In this document: positions 25,282 to 33,358 of the stretch, in pieces | Layout: each line of letters opens with the position of its first letter | Position numbering within the stretch: position 1 is the first letter of the stretch | Assembly: GCA_946480575.1 (NCBI GenBank) | Contig: CAMLKF010000010.1 | Span: 1-39,979 of the forward strand | Length of the DNA stretch: 39,979 nucleotides | Direction of reading: 5' to 3' | Origin: an uncultured Nitrososphaera sp. | GTDB lineage: Archaea; Thermoproteota; Nitrososphaeria; Nitrososphaerales; Nitrososphaeraceae | Program-made: the position numbers and the translations under genes | The notes under the pieces: model-generated | Told to the model about the DNA's origin: nothing | The model's database searches: none | Seen by the model: only the letters and a program-made list of their open reading frames with translations

Positions 25282-25595
25282 TTGCCATCTATAGGGCAAC
25301 ATATACTCAATAGATGCAGAGTTAGGAGCACGCGAGAGCGAGCGAGCGCGCGCGCATGATTTCTTCAAAAGCAAACAAAGCGCGAGGTTGATGGTGTGGC
25401 CCCATAGCGTCATCAACATGCAGGGCGCATCTGCTATCGGAGTTTCCAGTCAACCTCAACATAAGAGGCAGCCGCAATTTCGCAGCGGCGAACAAAAACC
25501 TACCTGACATAGAGTACGTAACTCCCTATAGAGTAAGGAGAGCTATTGATTGAATTTCAGCAATAAAAATTAACTTGGCGTGCAAAATTTCGCTG

Positions 25596-25775
25596 ATGCT
25601 TCACAATTATTGCAGGGCATGCGGGGCTGACCCGAAGGTCATGCTGTGCGCATCAGGTATGTGCGGCGGCGCCATACTTTATGGCTGCCCAAACTGCGCT
25701 ACCTTTTCAGACACCAGAATGCACATCGAATGTCTGTATCAATCGTCTATTGTGCACGCCGAAGAGGCATTGTAG
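25596..25775 (+). CDS. 59-residue Cys-rich protein
   Basis: Cysteines at CRAC, CASGMC and CPNC make a likely zinc-binding fold (MLHNYCRACGADPKV, then GGAILYGCPNC). An AATAAAAATTAAC box lies about 27 bases before ATG 25596, so a leaderless start fits well. The 3' end overlaps the convergent CHAD gene by 29 bases. Unknown role. A smaller chance exists that this is a shadow, but it does not mirror another coding frame before 25747. Confidence 0.55.
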   Translation: MLHNYCRACGADPKVMLCASGMCGGAILYGCPNCATFSDTRMHIECLYQSSIVHAEEAL

Positions 25776-26574
25776 TAGCCTGCTTTGCGCGCCTAACGAG
25801 ATCTCTGTACAACCGATCGCGGTTGCCTGCTTCCCTGGCGGTAAGCTCTCCGGCAATCTTTGTCCTGCTTCCCTGGAGGTATTCTATCGTTATGTCACTA
25901 TCCCGGATCGCGCCAAGCAAATCCTGCAGCTCCTCAAGAGCTAGAGCCAGGCTGACGACCCTTTCGTACTTTTTCCTGCTAGCCGGCGGCACCATCTCAA
26001 GTATGTAGCGCAGCTTTTTGCAGTCCTTCCTCAGCCTGTGCAGCTCTTCGACTTTGCTGCTGTCCGACAGCACTACCGGAAATGCGTCATTTATCTTCAC
26101 GCCTAATTTGCCAGCAGCCTTATCAATCCTCGACTCCAGCTTGCCTGCCGGTATACTGCCGCTGTCCAGCTGCACAGGCTGCATTTTCTTTAGCGCTCGC
26201 CCAAGCTTGCCAGCCCGCCCAAGCTCCGCCTTCTTTTTCTTTTGGAGCTGCCCAAGCAGCTTTTCTGCACCCGGCGCGCCTTCCGCCAGCGCGGCAATCT
26301 TGCCCCAAATTATGTCAAGGTCACGTGCATTGCTGTTTGCTTTGAAAAACTTTCTGTATTTTTTGATCTGCCTGTTTTTTCTCTTGCGCAGCTTTTTTGG
26401 TAGTAGGGAAAACGAGACATCCAGCCTCCTGATCGAGGTTCTCACGTCGTGGATGCTATTCTCGGTGCCTTGGTCGGCAAGGTACGCGTCCAGCCTCCTG
26501 CCTACGCGCCTGACATTCTGGCGGAACCTTTGCTTGTAGAACGCTGCCAGGGTGGTGGTGGTAGTAGCTGTCAT
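25747..26574 (-). CDS. CHAD-domain protein, likely polyphosphate binding
   Basis: A 275-residue helical protein that is almost only a CHAD domain: histidine-containing start IHDVRTSIRRLDVSF, Lys/Arg-rich helices (KKLRKRKNRQIKKYRKFFK, KKMQPVQL), and the second half with LHRLRKDCKKLRYILEM and ALEELQDLLGAIRDSDI. Published work shows that CHAD domains bind inorganic polyphosphate through such basic grooves. It is the last gene of a minus-strand run after two thymidylate-kinase-like genes and Ppx, 18 bases behind the nearer one. No membrane segment. Confidence 0.92.
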   Translation of the reverse strand: MTATTTTTLAAFYKQRFRQNVRRVGRRLDAYLADQGTENSIHDVRTSIRRLDVSFSLLPKKLRKRKNRQIKKYRKFFKANSNARDLDIIWGKIAALAEGAPGAEKLLGQLQKKKKAELGRAGKLGRALKKMQPVQLDSGSIPAGKLESRIDKAAGKLGVKINDAFPVVLSDSSKVEELHRLRKDCKKLRYILEMVPPASRKKYERVVSLALALEELQDLLGAIRDSDITIEYLQGSRTKIAGELTAREAGNRDRLYRDLVRRAKQATTMPLRRAQ

Positions 26575-26592
26575 TGCGCCTCACTTACTCTG

Positions 26593-27321
26593 CTAGTGGC
26601 CTTGAACGGACTTTAGGAAGCCGTCGATCCGCTTTTGCAGGTCGATGTTTATCTCCGGAATGGACCTGTTGCCGTCTACAAGCACAAGGTTGTAGCGCTT
26701 TTGCATGGTGCGGAATTCCTTGGCAATCATGTGCTGGTAAATGATGAACGACTCGTACATGTCGTCTGACAGCCCCAGGTCGGCGCCTGACTCGTAATAG
26801 TCAAGGAACATGTTCTTTTGAAAGACGCGGTGCACAAGCTCGTTGGGATCGACATCCAGATAGAACACAAGATCCGGCACTATGGCAAAACCAAACAGCT
26901 GATGCGACCACCTCTTGCTTATGCCCCTGACCGCGTCCCTTGCCATCAGCGTGTAGATGTACCTGTCGGCAAGCACGATGTACCCAGAGCGCAGAGCAGG
27001 GATTATCTTGTTTTCAAGCTGGTCTGCAAAGTCGGCCGCGTAAAAGAGGCTCATGGTCCTCCTACCGAGCATGTGCTCCCTTTTCGCCTCCACTATCCCC
27101 CCACTTACAAGCTCTGATCGCCGGAGGCCGGTGTTGAGCACTGCATGCCCGTCTGCCTCGAGCTTGGTGGTTATCATACCGATCTGTGTGCTTCTGCCGG
27201 AGGCGTCCGGGCCTTCTATAACTATCAGCCGGCCCTTGATCTCGATGTCTTGAAGGTAGAGTATCCCCTTGCCGTAGTACCTTATTGGCCGGAAATCAGT
27301 TCTGACCTGAGCTCTCCTCAT
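26593..27321 (-). CDS. thymidylate-kinase-like protein with Arg in Walker A
   Basis: A 242-residue P-loop protein of the TMK type. The P-loop is GPDASGRST (37-45), with Arg43 where the family has Lys, so its ATP chemistry may be altered. Other TMK marks are kept: ADRYIYTLMARD, the DVDPNELVHRVF region, and a C-terminal helix. The N-terminal 28 residues extend beyond the family start (FRPIRYYGKGILYLQDIEIKG). Its start overlaps the stop of the next TMK-like gene by one base, so the two are translated together. Role in dTMP synthesis is doubtful; a polyphosphate or nucleotide role is suggested by the neighbours. Confidence 0.85.
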   Translation of the reverse strand: MRRAQVRTDFRPIRYYGKGILYLQDIEIKGRLIVIEGPDASGRSTQIGMITTKLEADGHAVLNTGLRRSELVSGGIVEAKREHMLGRRTMSLFYAADFADQLENKIIPALRSGYIVLADRYIYTLMARDAVRGISKRWSHQLFGFAIVPDLVFYLDVDPNELVHRVFQKNMFLDYYESGADLGLSDDMYESFIIYQHMIAKEFRTMQKRYNLVLVDGNRSIPEINIDLQKRIDGFLKSVQGH

Positions 27322-28025
27322 TATTGTTTAAGCACTCCTTCTGCAACAGCGTTTCGCGGCATCTGTTGCCCCGGCAGCATTTCCATCACCTTCTCCCTCA
27401 CCCGCTTTTGCTGCTCCTCAATGTCCGTAGTGCCGTCGATGACTGTAAACCCTTCTGTCTCGATCATCGACTCGTACTGCTCGATTATCCTTCCTTGGAA
27501 TATCCTGTAGCTTTCAAACGGGTCGTTGCTCAGATTCAGATCCATTCCCGCCTCGTAGTACTTCAGCTTTGGCCTGCTCTTGACTATCCTGTCAAACGAG
27601 ATTTCGACTGGAACCCTGAAGTAAAACGCGATGGTCGGCTTGACTGCAAAGCCGTAGACATGGCGCACCCACTCTGGGCTGCAGCCCCTGACGACGTCCC
27701 TTGCAAACGCGGTATAGATGTACCTGTCTGCAAGCACAGTATAGCCGGCGCGCAGAAGCGGCAGGATGTTCCTTTCGTACCTCGCCGCAAAGTCGGTCGC
27801 GTGGAGCAGGCTGAAGGTGGTGGGCGTCAGTAAGTTCTTCTTCTTACCTTTTGATATTATCTCCTTGACCTGCTCCGACGAGTTCCATTCCGTAAAGAAC
27901 ACTGGCATGCCGTTGTAGCGCAGCCATTTTTCTAGCAGCCGAATCTGGGTAGACTTGCCCGATCCATCGACGCCTTCAACGATAATGAGCCTGCCTTCCA
28001 CCGGAAACCCTTCTTTTCTTCTCAT
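27321..28025 (-). CDS. thymidylate-kinase-like protein, canonical P-loop
   Basis: A 234-residue P-loop kinase with GVDGSGKST at 18-26, ADRYIYTAFARDVVRG in the substrate region and the Arg-containing KSRPKLKYYEAG lid. It closely resembles its downstream neighbour (shared ATDFA-R-E--ILPLLRAGY, YYE-G-DL-LS-D--ES and so on), a tandem duplicate pair. It could be the cell's dTMP kinase, but two copies in a run with Ppx and CHAD point to a more special task. Its ATG overlaps the ppx stop in an ATGA arrangement, a mark of translational coupling. Confidence 0.85.
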   Translation of the reverse strand: MRRKEGFPVEGRLIIVEGVDGSGKSTQIRLLEKWLRYNGMPVFFTEWNSSEQVKEIISKGKKKNLLTPTTFSLLHATDFAARYERNILPLLRAGYTVLADRYIYTAFARDVVRGCSPEWVRHVYGFAVKPTIAFYFRVPVEISFDRIVKSRPKLKYYEAGMDLNLSNDPFESYRIFQGRIIEQYESMIETEGFTVIDGTTDIEEQQKRVREKVMEMLPGQQMPRNAVAEGVLKQ

Positions 28026-29554
28026 ATCGCCATGATCTCCTTCGCTGCCGGCGCGACTGCCAATTGCTTCTCATAAGCAATAGAGTAGCTGACCGAGACG
28101 CCAAACGCCTGCTCGAACTTTTTCAGTGCCTCAGCAAGTAGAGTCAACGGTATGAGCTGCCTTGCAGAGGGCGCTATCCTGATGTCCACTTTCTTGCCCT
28201 TTACGGAGAGTCTGACATTCAGTCTGGCCCTTTCAAGAATTGCCGAAAGCGCAAGGCACGCCGATATCTTTTCCACCGACTTTTTGTTCTGCGGCTCTAG
28301 TATGGGCTTGTAGCGCGAAAAGAGCCAGTCGACCGTCTTTTCCTTCCTCGTATGGATTATCGACAATGCCAGAATGAGCTGCTCTCTATGGCTCAAAAAC
28401 GCGCTGTCCTCGTCAATCATCAGATAAAACAGGTTGTTGAGGTTTGTTATCAGAGGCAGGCTCGCGCCCTGCTTTATCGCGTGGGCGAGGATCATGCGCT
28501 CTTTTTCTCTCAGGAGGCCGGCGGCCACTAGTGGCTTGACGAGCGTGACTGTATGCCGCGGTAGCATTTCTGGTTGGCAGGCAAAAGTCACAAATGCCTT
28601 GGCCTTTTCGTTGCTGATGCTGCCTTTATAGAATGTCTTGGAGTCGCGGATAAACACCGACAGTATCCCTTCGCGGAGGCCCTGTGCGCTCACTACGACT
28701 TTTTCAAAGTTGAACTTTTGCATCAGCATGCTGATTATTGACGAGCCTGCTGTAACAGTCTCTACCCTGTCCCTCCCTATCGCCCTAGCCTCTGCCAGCT
28801 CGTCGGCATCCATTTCGTAAAGCTCGCCTGTAATTGAAGAGACAGAGGACCTGTCCATCTGGTAGTTATGGATCTTGTCGAGCCTATAGTCTCTCAGTTC
28901 TTGGTCGTATCTTGCCATTGCCCTCAGTGTCCCGCCGACCCCGACAAGTGTGGTGTCGGGGCTCAGATCAAACTCTTTTCTGTCCGGCAGGACATCCAGT
29001 ATATGGTGCTCCATCCTGCTGTAGTTCTTTTTTGAAAAGGTGCCATCGCCCTTGCCAAACATCTGCGACAGCCGGAGGGCGCCTAGCGGGTACGACTTGA
29101 TCTTTTTGATGCCGTAATTTTCAGTGTACACCAGCTCCAGGCTGCCGCCACCAAGGTCAAAGAAAAGCGCGGTAGGGATGCATGTCGCCTGCAGTGCCCC
29201 GACATACGAATACAATCCTTCCTCCTGCTCCGAGAGCAACTTGAAGTGAAAGCCAGTCTGATTGTACACTGTTTTCAAAAAATCGTCCCTGTTGCCGGAC
29301 TCCCTCACGGCGCTCGTCGCCACGGGAAGCACGTGTCTAATGGAATCAAAGTTGATGACGTCGCGGAACATCCTGAGCGCGTCAATCGTGCGATCTATGG
29401 GCTCTTTTCCGAGGTAGCCTGTCTTGTGGAGGCCCTCGCCGAGCCTGACCTTGGCGCCTTCCTGCTGGTACGCCTTGAACGTGTCGTCTTTCTTGACATC
29501 ATAGTTGACAAGCTTTACTGAATTGAAGCCAAGGTCTATTACAGATACTTTCAT
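28022..29554 (-). CDS. ppx: Ppx/GppA exopolyphosphatase-family protein
   Basis: A 510-residue enzyme of the ASKHA superfamily: IDLGFNSVKLV at the start, ATSAVRESGNRDDFL, then FFDLGGGSLELV and GVGGTLRAMARYD, followed by an HD-type C-terminal region (about 320-500, HAIKQGASLPL, LILALSIIHTRK). Members hydrolyse terminal phosphate from polyphosphate or pppGpp. ATG 29554 is preceded by AATATTATTAAC sequence about 30-50 bases upstream, a possible promoter for the run of four genes, with SixA 66 bases further upstream on the same strand. Confidence 0.93.
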   Translation of the reverse strand: MKVSVIDLGFNSVKLVNYDVKKDDTFKAYQQEGAKVRLGEGLHKTGYLGKEPIDRTIDALRMFRDVINFDSIRHVLPVATSAVRESGNRDDFLKTVYNQTGFHFKLLSEQEEGLYSYVGALQATCIPTALFFDLGGGSLELVYTENYGIKKIKSYPLGALRLSQMFGKGDGTFSKKNYSRMEHHILDVLPDRKEFDLSPDTTLVGVGGTLRAMARYDQELRDYRLDKIHNYQMDRSSVSSITGELYEMDADELAEARAIGRDRVETVTAGSSIISMLMQKFNFEKVVVSAQGLREGILSVFIRDSKTFYKGSISNEKAKAFVTFACQPEMLPRHTVTLVKPLVAAGLLREKERMILAHAIKQGASLPLITNLNNLFYLMIDEDSAFLSHREQLILALSIIHTRKEKTVDWLFSRYKPILEPQNKKSVEKISACLALSAILERARLNVRLSVKGKKVDIRIAPSARQLIPLTLLAEALKKFEQAFGVSVSYSIAYEKQLAVAPAAKEIMAI

Positions 29555-29620
29555 CGCTGATCCAGCCTATTGATGCAGCATTCATGCGGCTTTGTTAATA
29601 ATATTATCTATATTGTTCAT

Positions 29621-30130
29621 TTAGTAGCGGGCGACCTTTTTCAGGTGCTTTGGAGTCAAAAGCCATCTGAGGTCGCCCTTTGCCTTTGGCTGGAAGGAAG
29701 TCACGATTATTTTTGCAAGACCGGCTTTTTTCAGCACCACGCTGCCTGCGCTGCTGCCAAAGACGATCTCGCTTACCATGGTGCTCAGGTACGGCTCGTG
29801 ACCTACCACGAGCACAGACGATTCCGGCTTGAATTGCGACAGCTTGCGGTATAGCTCTGCCCTGCTCCCTTCCGGCTTGAGCTCGCTCCATTCCTCTATG
29901 CTGCCCTTCTTGACCTTGAGGACTTTGGCAACCATCTCTGCAGTCTGGAGCGCGCGCTTGAGCGGGCTTGTGGCGACAAAATCGAACTTGACGCCCAGTC
30001 TGTCAAGAGCTCTGGCAATCTCCTGAACCTCTTGCTGCCCGGTTACCGTGAGTGGCCGCTCAGAGTCCCTGCGCACGCTGGCGGCAAGTCTCTTGCCCGC
30101 CTCGCCATGCCGCAGAATGTAAAGCTGCAC
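29621..30130 (-). CDS. sixA: SixA-type phosphohistidine phosphatase
   Basis: A 169-residue histidine-phosphatase family protein. The catalytic RHG is in LYILRHGEAGKRL, with ATSPLKRALQTAEMV and the second His in VLVVGHEPYLS, which is the SixA branch rather than phosphoglycerate mutase. I start at GTG 30130 (VQLYILRHG), with an AATTGATATAC box at the right distance for a near-leaderless mRNA; the open frame reaches 30160. SixA removes phosphate from His, but related enzymes act on small phosphates, so the substrate in this phosphate-rich neighbourhood is open. No two-component kinase is adjacent. Confidence 0.9.
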   Translation of the reverse strand: MQLYILRHGEAGKRLAASVRRDSERPLTVTGQQEVQEIARALDRLGVKFDFVATSPLKRALQTAEMVAKVLKVKKGSIEEWSELKPEGSRAELYRKLSQFKPESSVLVVGHEPYLSTMVSEIVFGSSAGSVVLKKAGLAKIIVTSFQPKAKGDLRWLLTPKHLKKVARY

Positions 30131-30190
30131 AAGCGCAAGTCGGCATATAGGGTATATCAATTTATCATCAAAAGATGGGGGCGGGGGCCC

Positions 30191-30498
30191 TTACGAGTCG
30201 TCCGTGTTGAGCAGCAGGAGCTGCCCTCCTTCTTGCAGCGAGTGCGCCTGCACTGTCATGAGCCAGCTTCCTTCGCCGAAAAAGTCAGACACGTCAAATA
30301 TGCCTGAGAATTCCCAGTCGCCGGACGTAATTATTGCCTTTATCGAATCGTTCGTCGGGTCGGCCATCGTTATGTATGGTGCCGTGCTTGTGGGAAAATG
30401 GCTTCCAGCGCTGCAGCATTGCCGGTTGACGATAGAGAAACAATCAACCCGACCATTGCCATAGCAGAAAGAATTGCTGTCACACTTTTAGTGTTCAT
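30191..30498 (-). pseudogene. small secreted protein broken by one frameshift
   Basis: ATG 30498 opens a good signal peptide (MNTKSVTAILSAMAMVGLIV, then SLSSTGNAAALEA) but that frame ends at 30370. From about 30400 another frame continues sensibly as TSTAPYITMADPTNDSIKAI and SGDWEFSGIFDVSDF to LLLLNTDDS with a TAA at 30191. One added base in the GGGAAAA run (30392-30398) would restore a 102-residue exported protein. Family unknown. A real one-base loss and a sequence error are both possible. Confidence 0.65.
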
Positions 30499-30663
30499 GG
30501 CAAAAGCATGACAGGAGTGCTTCCAATAAAGCGTGGCCGAAGTGAATGACATAGACTTCCAAGATTACCCGATACAATATAGACTAACGATCAACCTGTA
30601 GTAGATTCTACCGGCAAAAAATATCGGGCCAAGCTTTTCTTGACGGCGTATGAAAACGACACT

Positions 30664-30882
30664 TCAAGCCCCGGACTTGGGGCTCAAGCTAAGCTGGTAG
30701 GACCCGTTTATCGCCAGTGGGATCATAGAAACTCTGCTCTCTGCGCATATGGGGCAGGCGATAGCAACCTGCTCTTTCCTCCGCAGAACTGTTGCGCTCC
30801 AAAAGCAAGATTCGCAGAGCGCAAAATGTCTGCCAAAATTGTCACATGGAAGTAAATTTTCCATTATGAGGTTGATGCACAT
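30664..30882 (-). CDS. 72-residue zinc-ribbon protein
   Basis: CESC (23-26) and CPIC (43-46) frame a basic loop, and the end VSMIPLAINGSYQLSLS looks like a strand pair. ATG 30882, or the internal ATG 30864 which begins MENLLP, lies about 30 bases after an AATATTAATTTA box. The 140 bases to the next gene upstream on that side are AT-rich. A small archaeal zinc protein of unknown role. Confidence 0.6.
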   Translation of the reverse strand: MCINLIMENLLPCDNFGRHFALCESCFWSATVLRRKEQVAIACPICAESRVSMIPLAINGSYQLSLSPKSGA

Positions 30883-31243
30883 CTCATTCTAGAGTCAGTG
30901 TAAATTAATATTCATTACCAAACAACAAATCGTAGATGCTGTGATCCTATATATTGTATGTTGGATACATTTTTCTTTTCAGTTTGCAAACTGTATCCTG
31001 AACACTACGAGGTTGTGGGAACCCCAACAGCTAAATAAGGCCATCCCCCCATCCCCTGACGCTGCGGGACCGCCCATAACCTCATGGGTGAAATAACCCT
31101 CTTGTTTAAACTGGATGCTGAAGATACTTTTTTGTATTGCAAGAACATTGTACTCAGCCATCTGTGTACACCCTGCAAAGATTCGGACAGCAGGTCTGAC
31201 AGCCTCCGCTTTTTCCTTTTTTCTTAACTATATAGTTCATTTT
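30883..31243. other. intergenic stretch before the pst cluster
   Basis: No convincing gene. One 60-codon frame on the minus strand (30979-31161) has no recognisable motif and an odd composition, so I do not call it. The stretch is AT-rich and carries the promoter of the minus-strand zinc-ribbon gene near 30901. The pst operator-like palindromes start at its right end. Confidence 0.6.
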
Positions 31244-31283
31244 GATCTATGACATCATTGTTGACAATAATAAAATATAGATC
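31244..31283. promoter_or_regulatory. nested palindrome upstream of pstC, possible operator
   Basis: Outer arms GATCTAT (31244-31250) and ATAGATC (31277-31283) surround an inner perfect ATTGT-TG-ACAAT (31257-31268), both centred at about 31263. It overlaps AT-rich promoter sequence (AATAATAAAATATAG). GATCTAT recurs at 33311 in the pstB promoter with GACAAT 5 bases after it, so a shared phosphate regulator is plausible. Confidence 0.5.
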
Positions 31284-31412
31284 GCTGGATTGCTAGGATT
31301 GACAAGGTGAGATTTTATCACAAGTATCCAGTCGTCCAAGGATCGTAAAGATTCTCTTTCATCGTTCTTTCTGGGCAGAAAGAGACGCGGAGACCGCATC
31401 TTCAAGTGGGTT

Positions 31413-32318
31413 GTGATAGGGGCCGCCGGCTACACCCTTCTTATACTCGCGCTCGTTGCATTTTCCGTGGCTGAAGGCTCCGTGCCTGTTTTCTCGCTTG
31501 AAGGGTTTTTGGGCTTTTTATTCGGCACCGACTGGAACCCTGTAGAGGGCAGGGAATCGTACGGCGCCCTTCCGTACGTCATTGGGACCCTCATTAGCGC
31601 CGGGATTGCGATGGCAATAGGCGTCCCGATAAGCCTGGGCATTGCGGTATTTGTCTCAGAGATTGCGCCTTCAAAGGTCGCAGCGCCTGTGGGATACATT
31701 GTGGAAATACTCGCCGCAATTCCGAGCATCGTTTATGGTTTCTGGGCGTTGTTTGTTTTCAGGTTCTGGATAGTCGATTTCGTTGAAAGGCCGCTTTACG
31801 AGGCATTTGGCGGGACGCTGCCTCTCTTTGCCAAGGCGCCTTTTGGCCTAGATGTCTTTACGGCAGGAATAATCCTTGCGATAATGATAATCCCGATAAT
31901 TTCGGCTATTTGTCGCGAAGTATTGAAGGCAATCCCCAACTCGCAGAGAGAGGCGGCATACAGCCTCGGGGCTACCCGATCGGAGACTGTCCGAAGAGTG
32001 CTCTTCCCCTACGCAAAGGCAGGGCTCCTTGGGGCTTCAATAATCGGCCTTGGCAGGGCAGTTGGCGAGACCATCGCTGTGACAATGATAATTGGCAACG
32101 CGGTCGGAATCAATGCCATTCCAACGTCGCTTTTCGACCAGAGCCAGACTCTCGCAAGCACTATTGCCAACGAGTTCAACGAGGCGGTCACGACATATCA
32201 TTCGTCCGCCCTGATAGCGCTTGGAGCAGTACTGTTCATAATCGCCATTGGAATCAATATCGGCGCGCAGCTGCTGGTGTCAAGGATGGTCAAGGTAACG
32301 CCGGGGGCAAAAGAATAG
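31413..32318 (+). CDS. pstC: phosphate ABC transporter permease PstC
   Basis: About 301 residues from GTG 31413, with six membrane helices and the permease signature region SQREAAYSLGATRSETVRRV facing PstB. It forms the Pst channel with PstA. The N-terminus is a puzzle: in the same frame, before the GTG, are codons for GRKRRGDRIFKWV, the usual cytoplasmic PstC opening, yet the frame has no ATG/GTG/TTG between a TGA at 31306 and 31413. So the true start may be a rare codon, or an upstream frameshift exists (GTG at 31306 in another frame). The stop is 3 bases before pstA. Confidence 0.92.
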   Translation: MIGAAGYTLLILALVAFSVAEGSVPVFSLEGFLGFLFGTDWNPVEGRESYGALPYVIGTLISAGIAMAIGVPISLGIAVFVSEIAPSKVAAPVGYIVEILAAIPSIVYGFWALFVFRFWIVDFVERPLYEAFGGTLPLFAKAPFGLDVFTAGIILAIMIIPIISAICREVLKAIPNSQREAAYSLGATRSETVRRVLFPYAKAGLLGASIIGLGRAVGETIAVTMIIGNAVGINAIPTSLFDQSQTLASTIANEFNEAVTTYHSSALIALGAVLFIIAIGINIGAQLLVSRMVKVTPGAKE

Positions 32319-32321
32319 AAG

Positions 32322-33266
32322 ATGATCAGGGTAGATCAGGAAAGAAGAAAAGCCGTCCAGGACGCAATTATGCGCCAGAACTACAAGCGGAAAATTACAA
32401 ACAGGATCTTTACCGGCGTAACGATAGCCTGCGTAGCGCTTGCCTTGGTTCCGCTCTGCAGCATCCTCATAGAAGTCGTCAAGAACGGCGTTGCTGCGAT
32501 AAGTGTCGAATTCCTCACGCAGCCGCAGGGCTCTATCATACGCGGCGACGGAGGGATAGCGCCTGCAATACAGGGAACGCTACTCGTGGTTGGGTATGCG
32601 TCGCTGATCGGAGTCCCGGTAGGAATTCTGACGGGAATCTACCTTTCTGAATACGCCAGCAACAGCAGATTCGCCTACTTTGTCAGGTTCTTCAACAACG
32701 TCATGACAGGTATGCCATCGATAGTGATCGGCATCGTAGGATACATCTTGCTGGTCGTTACAATAGGCTCATTCAACATCACGGCAGGAGCATTCGCGCT
32801 TTCGATAATAATGATACCGATAGTGGTAGGAGTCACTGAAGAGACGCTCAAGCTCGTCCCCAATTCTATCCGGGAAGCCGGCCACTCGCTTGGCATACCA
32901 AAGTGGAGGGTGACGCTCTCTATCACTCTCAGAAGCGCCAAGAACGGAGTGCTGACAGGCGTAGTTCTTGCGATCTCTAGGATCGCCGGCGAGACTGCGC
33001 CCCTCATCATGACGATATTGGGGACAAGCCTGTTCTTCCAAGGGCTCTCTGACCCTGTTGACGCCCTGTCTCTCAGGATGTGGAGGCTTTCATCTCTGCC
33101 CTACGACCACGCCCAATCGTTTGGGTGGGGAGCCGCTTTAATACTCATATTGATGATCCTTTCGCTCAGCATAGCGCTCAGGCTCTTGCTATTAGAGAGA
33201 GGATCATCGTTCAAAACATCGACATCTTTTGGCATCGACTTTGAAAAGCGCAACAGGCTTCCTTAG
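32322..33266 (+). CDS. pstA: phosphate ABC transporter permease PstA
   Basis: A 314-residue permease with six helices. It begins with a charged stretch (MIRVDQERRKAVQDAIMRQN) and then a first helix; the coupling region is IREAGHSLGIPKWRVTLSI, and ISRIAGETAPLI lies near the end, as in PstA. It couples with PstC and PstB to import phosphate. ATG 32322 is 3 bases after pstC, so translation is coupled. A 92-base gap with its own promoter separates it from pstB. Confidence 0.95.
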   Translation: MIRVDQERRKAVQDAIMRQNYKRKITNRIFTGVTIACVALALVPLCSILIEVVKNGVAAISVEFLTQPQGSIIRGDGGIAPAIQGTLLVVGYASLIGVPVGILTGIYLSEYASNSRFAYFVRFFNNVMTGMPSIVIGIVGYILLVVTIGSFNITAGAFALSIIMIPIVVGVTEETLKLVPNSIREAGHSLGIPKWRVTLSITLRSAKNGVLTGVVLAISRIAGETAPLIMTILGTSLFFQGLSDPVDALSLRMWRLSSLPYDHAQSFGWGAALILILMILSLSIALRLLLLERGSSFKTSTSFGIDFEKRNRLP

Positions 33267-33358
33267 ATATGAAAATGAACACGTAAACCAGCTTCTATAT
33301 GTCCCTATACGATCTATTTAGACAATCATTAAGTATGCAAAAAGGGGAGTTGGGCTAG

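Noticed and set aside
26018..26539. Long plus-strand open frames opposite the CHAD, PstA, antiporter and UppP genes
   Set aside because: They mirror the codon pattern of the strongly supported genes on the other strand and have Ser/Leu-rich composition without family marks.
30979..31161. A 60-codon frame on the minus strand before the pst cluster
   Set aside because: No motif, odd composition, no clear promoter; I could not support it as a gene.
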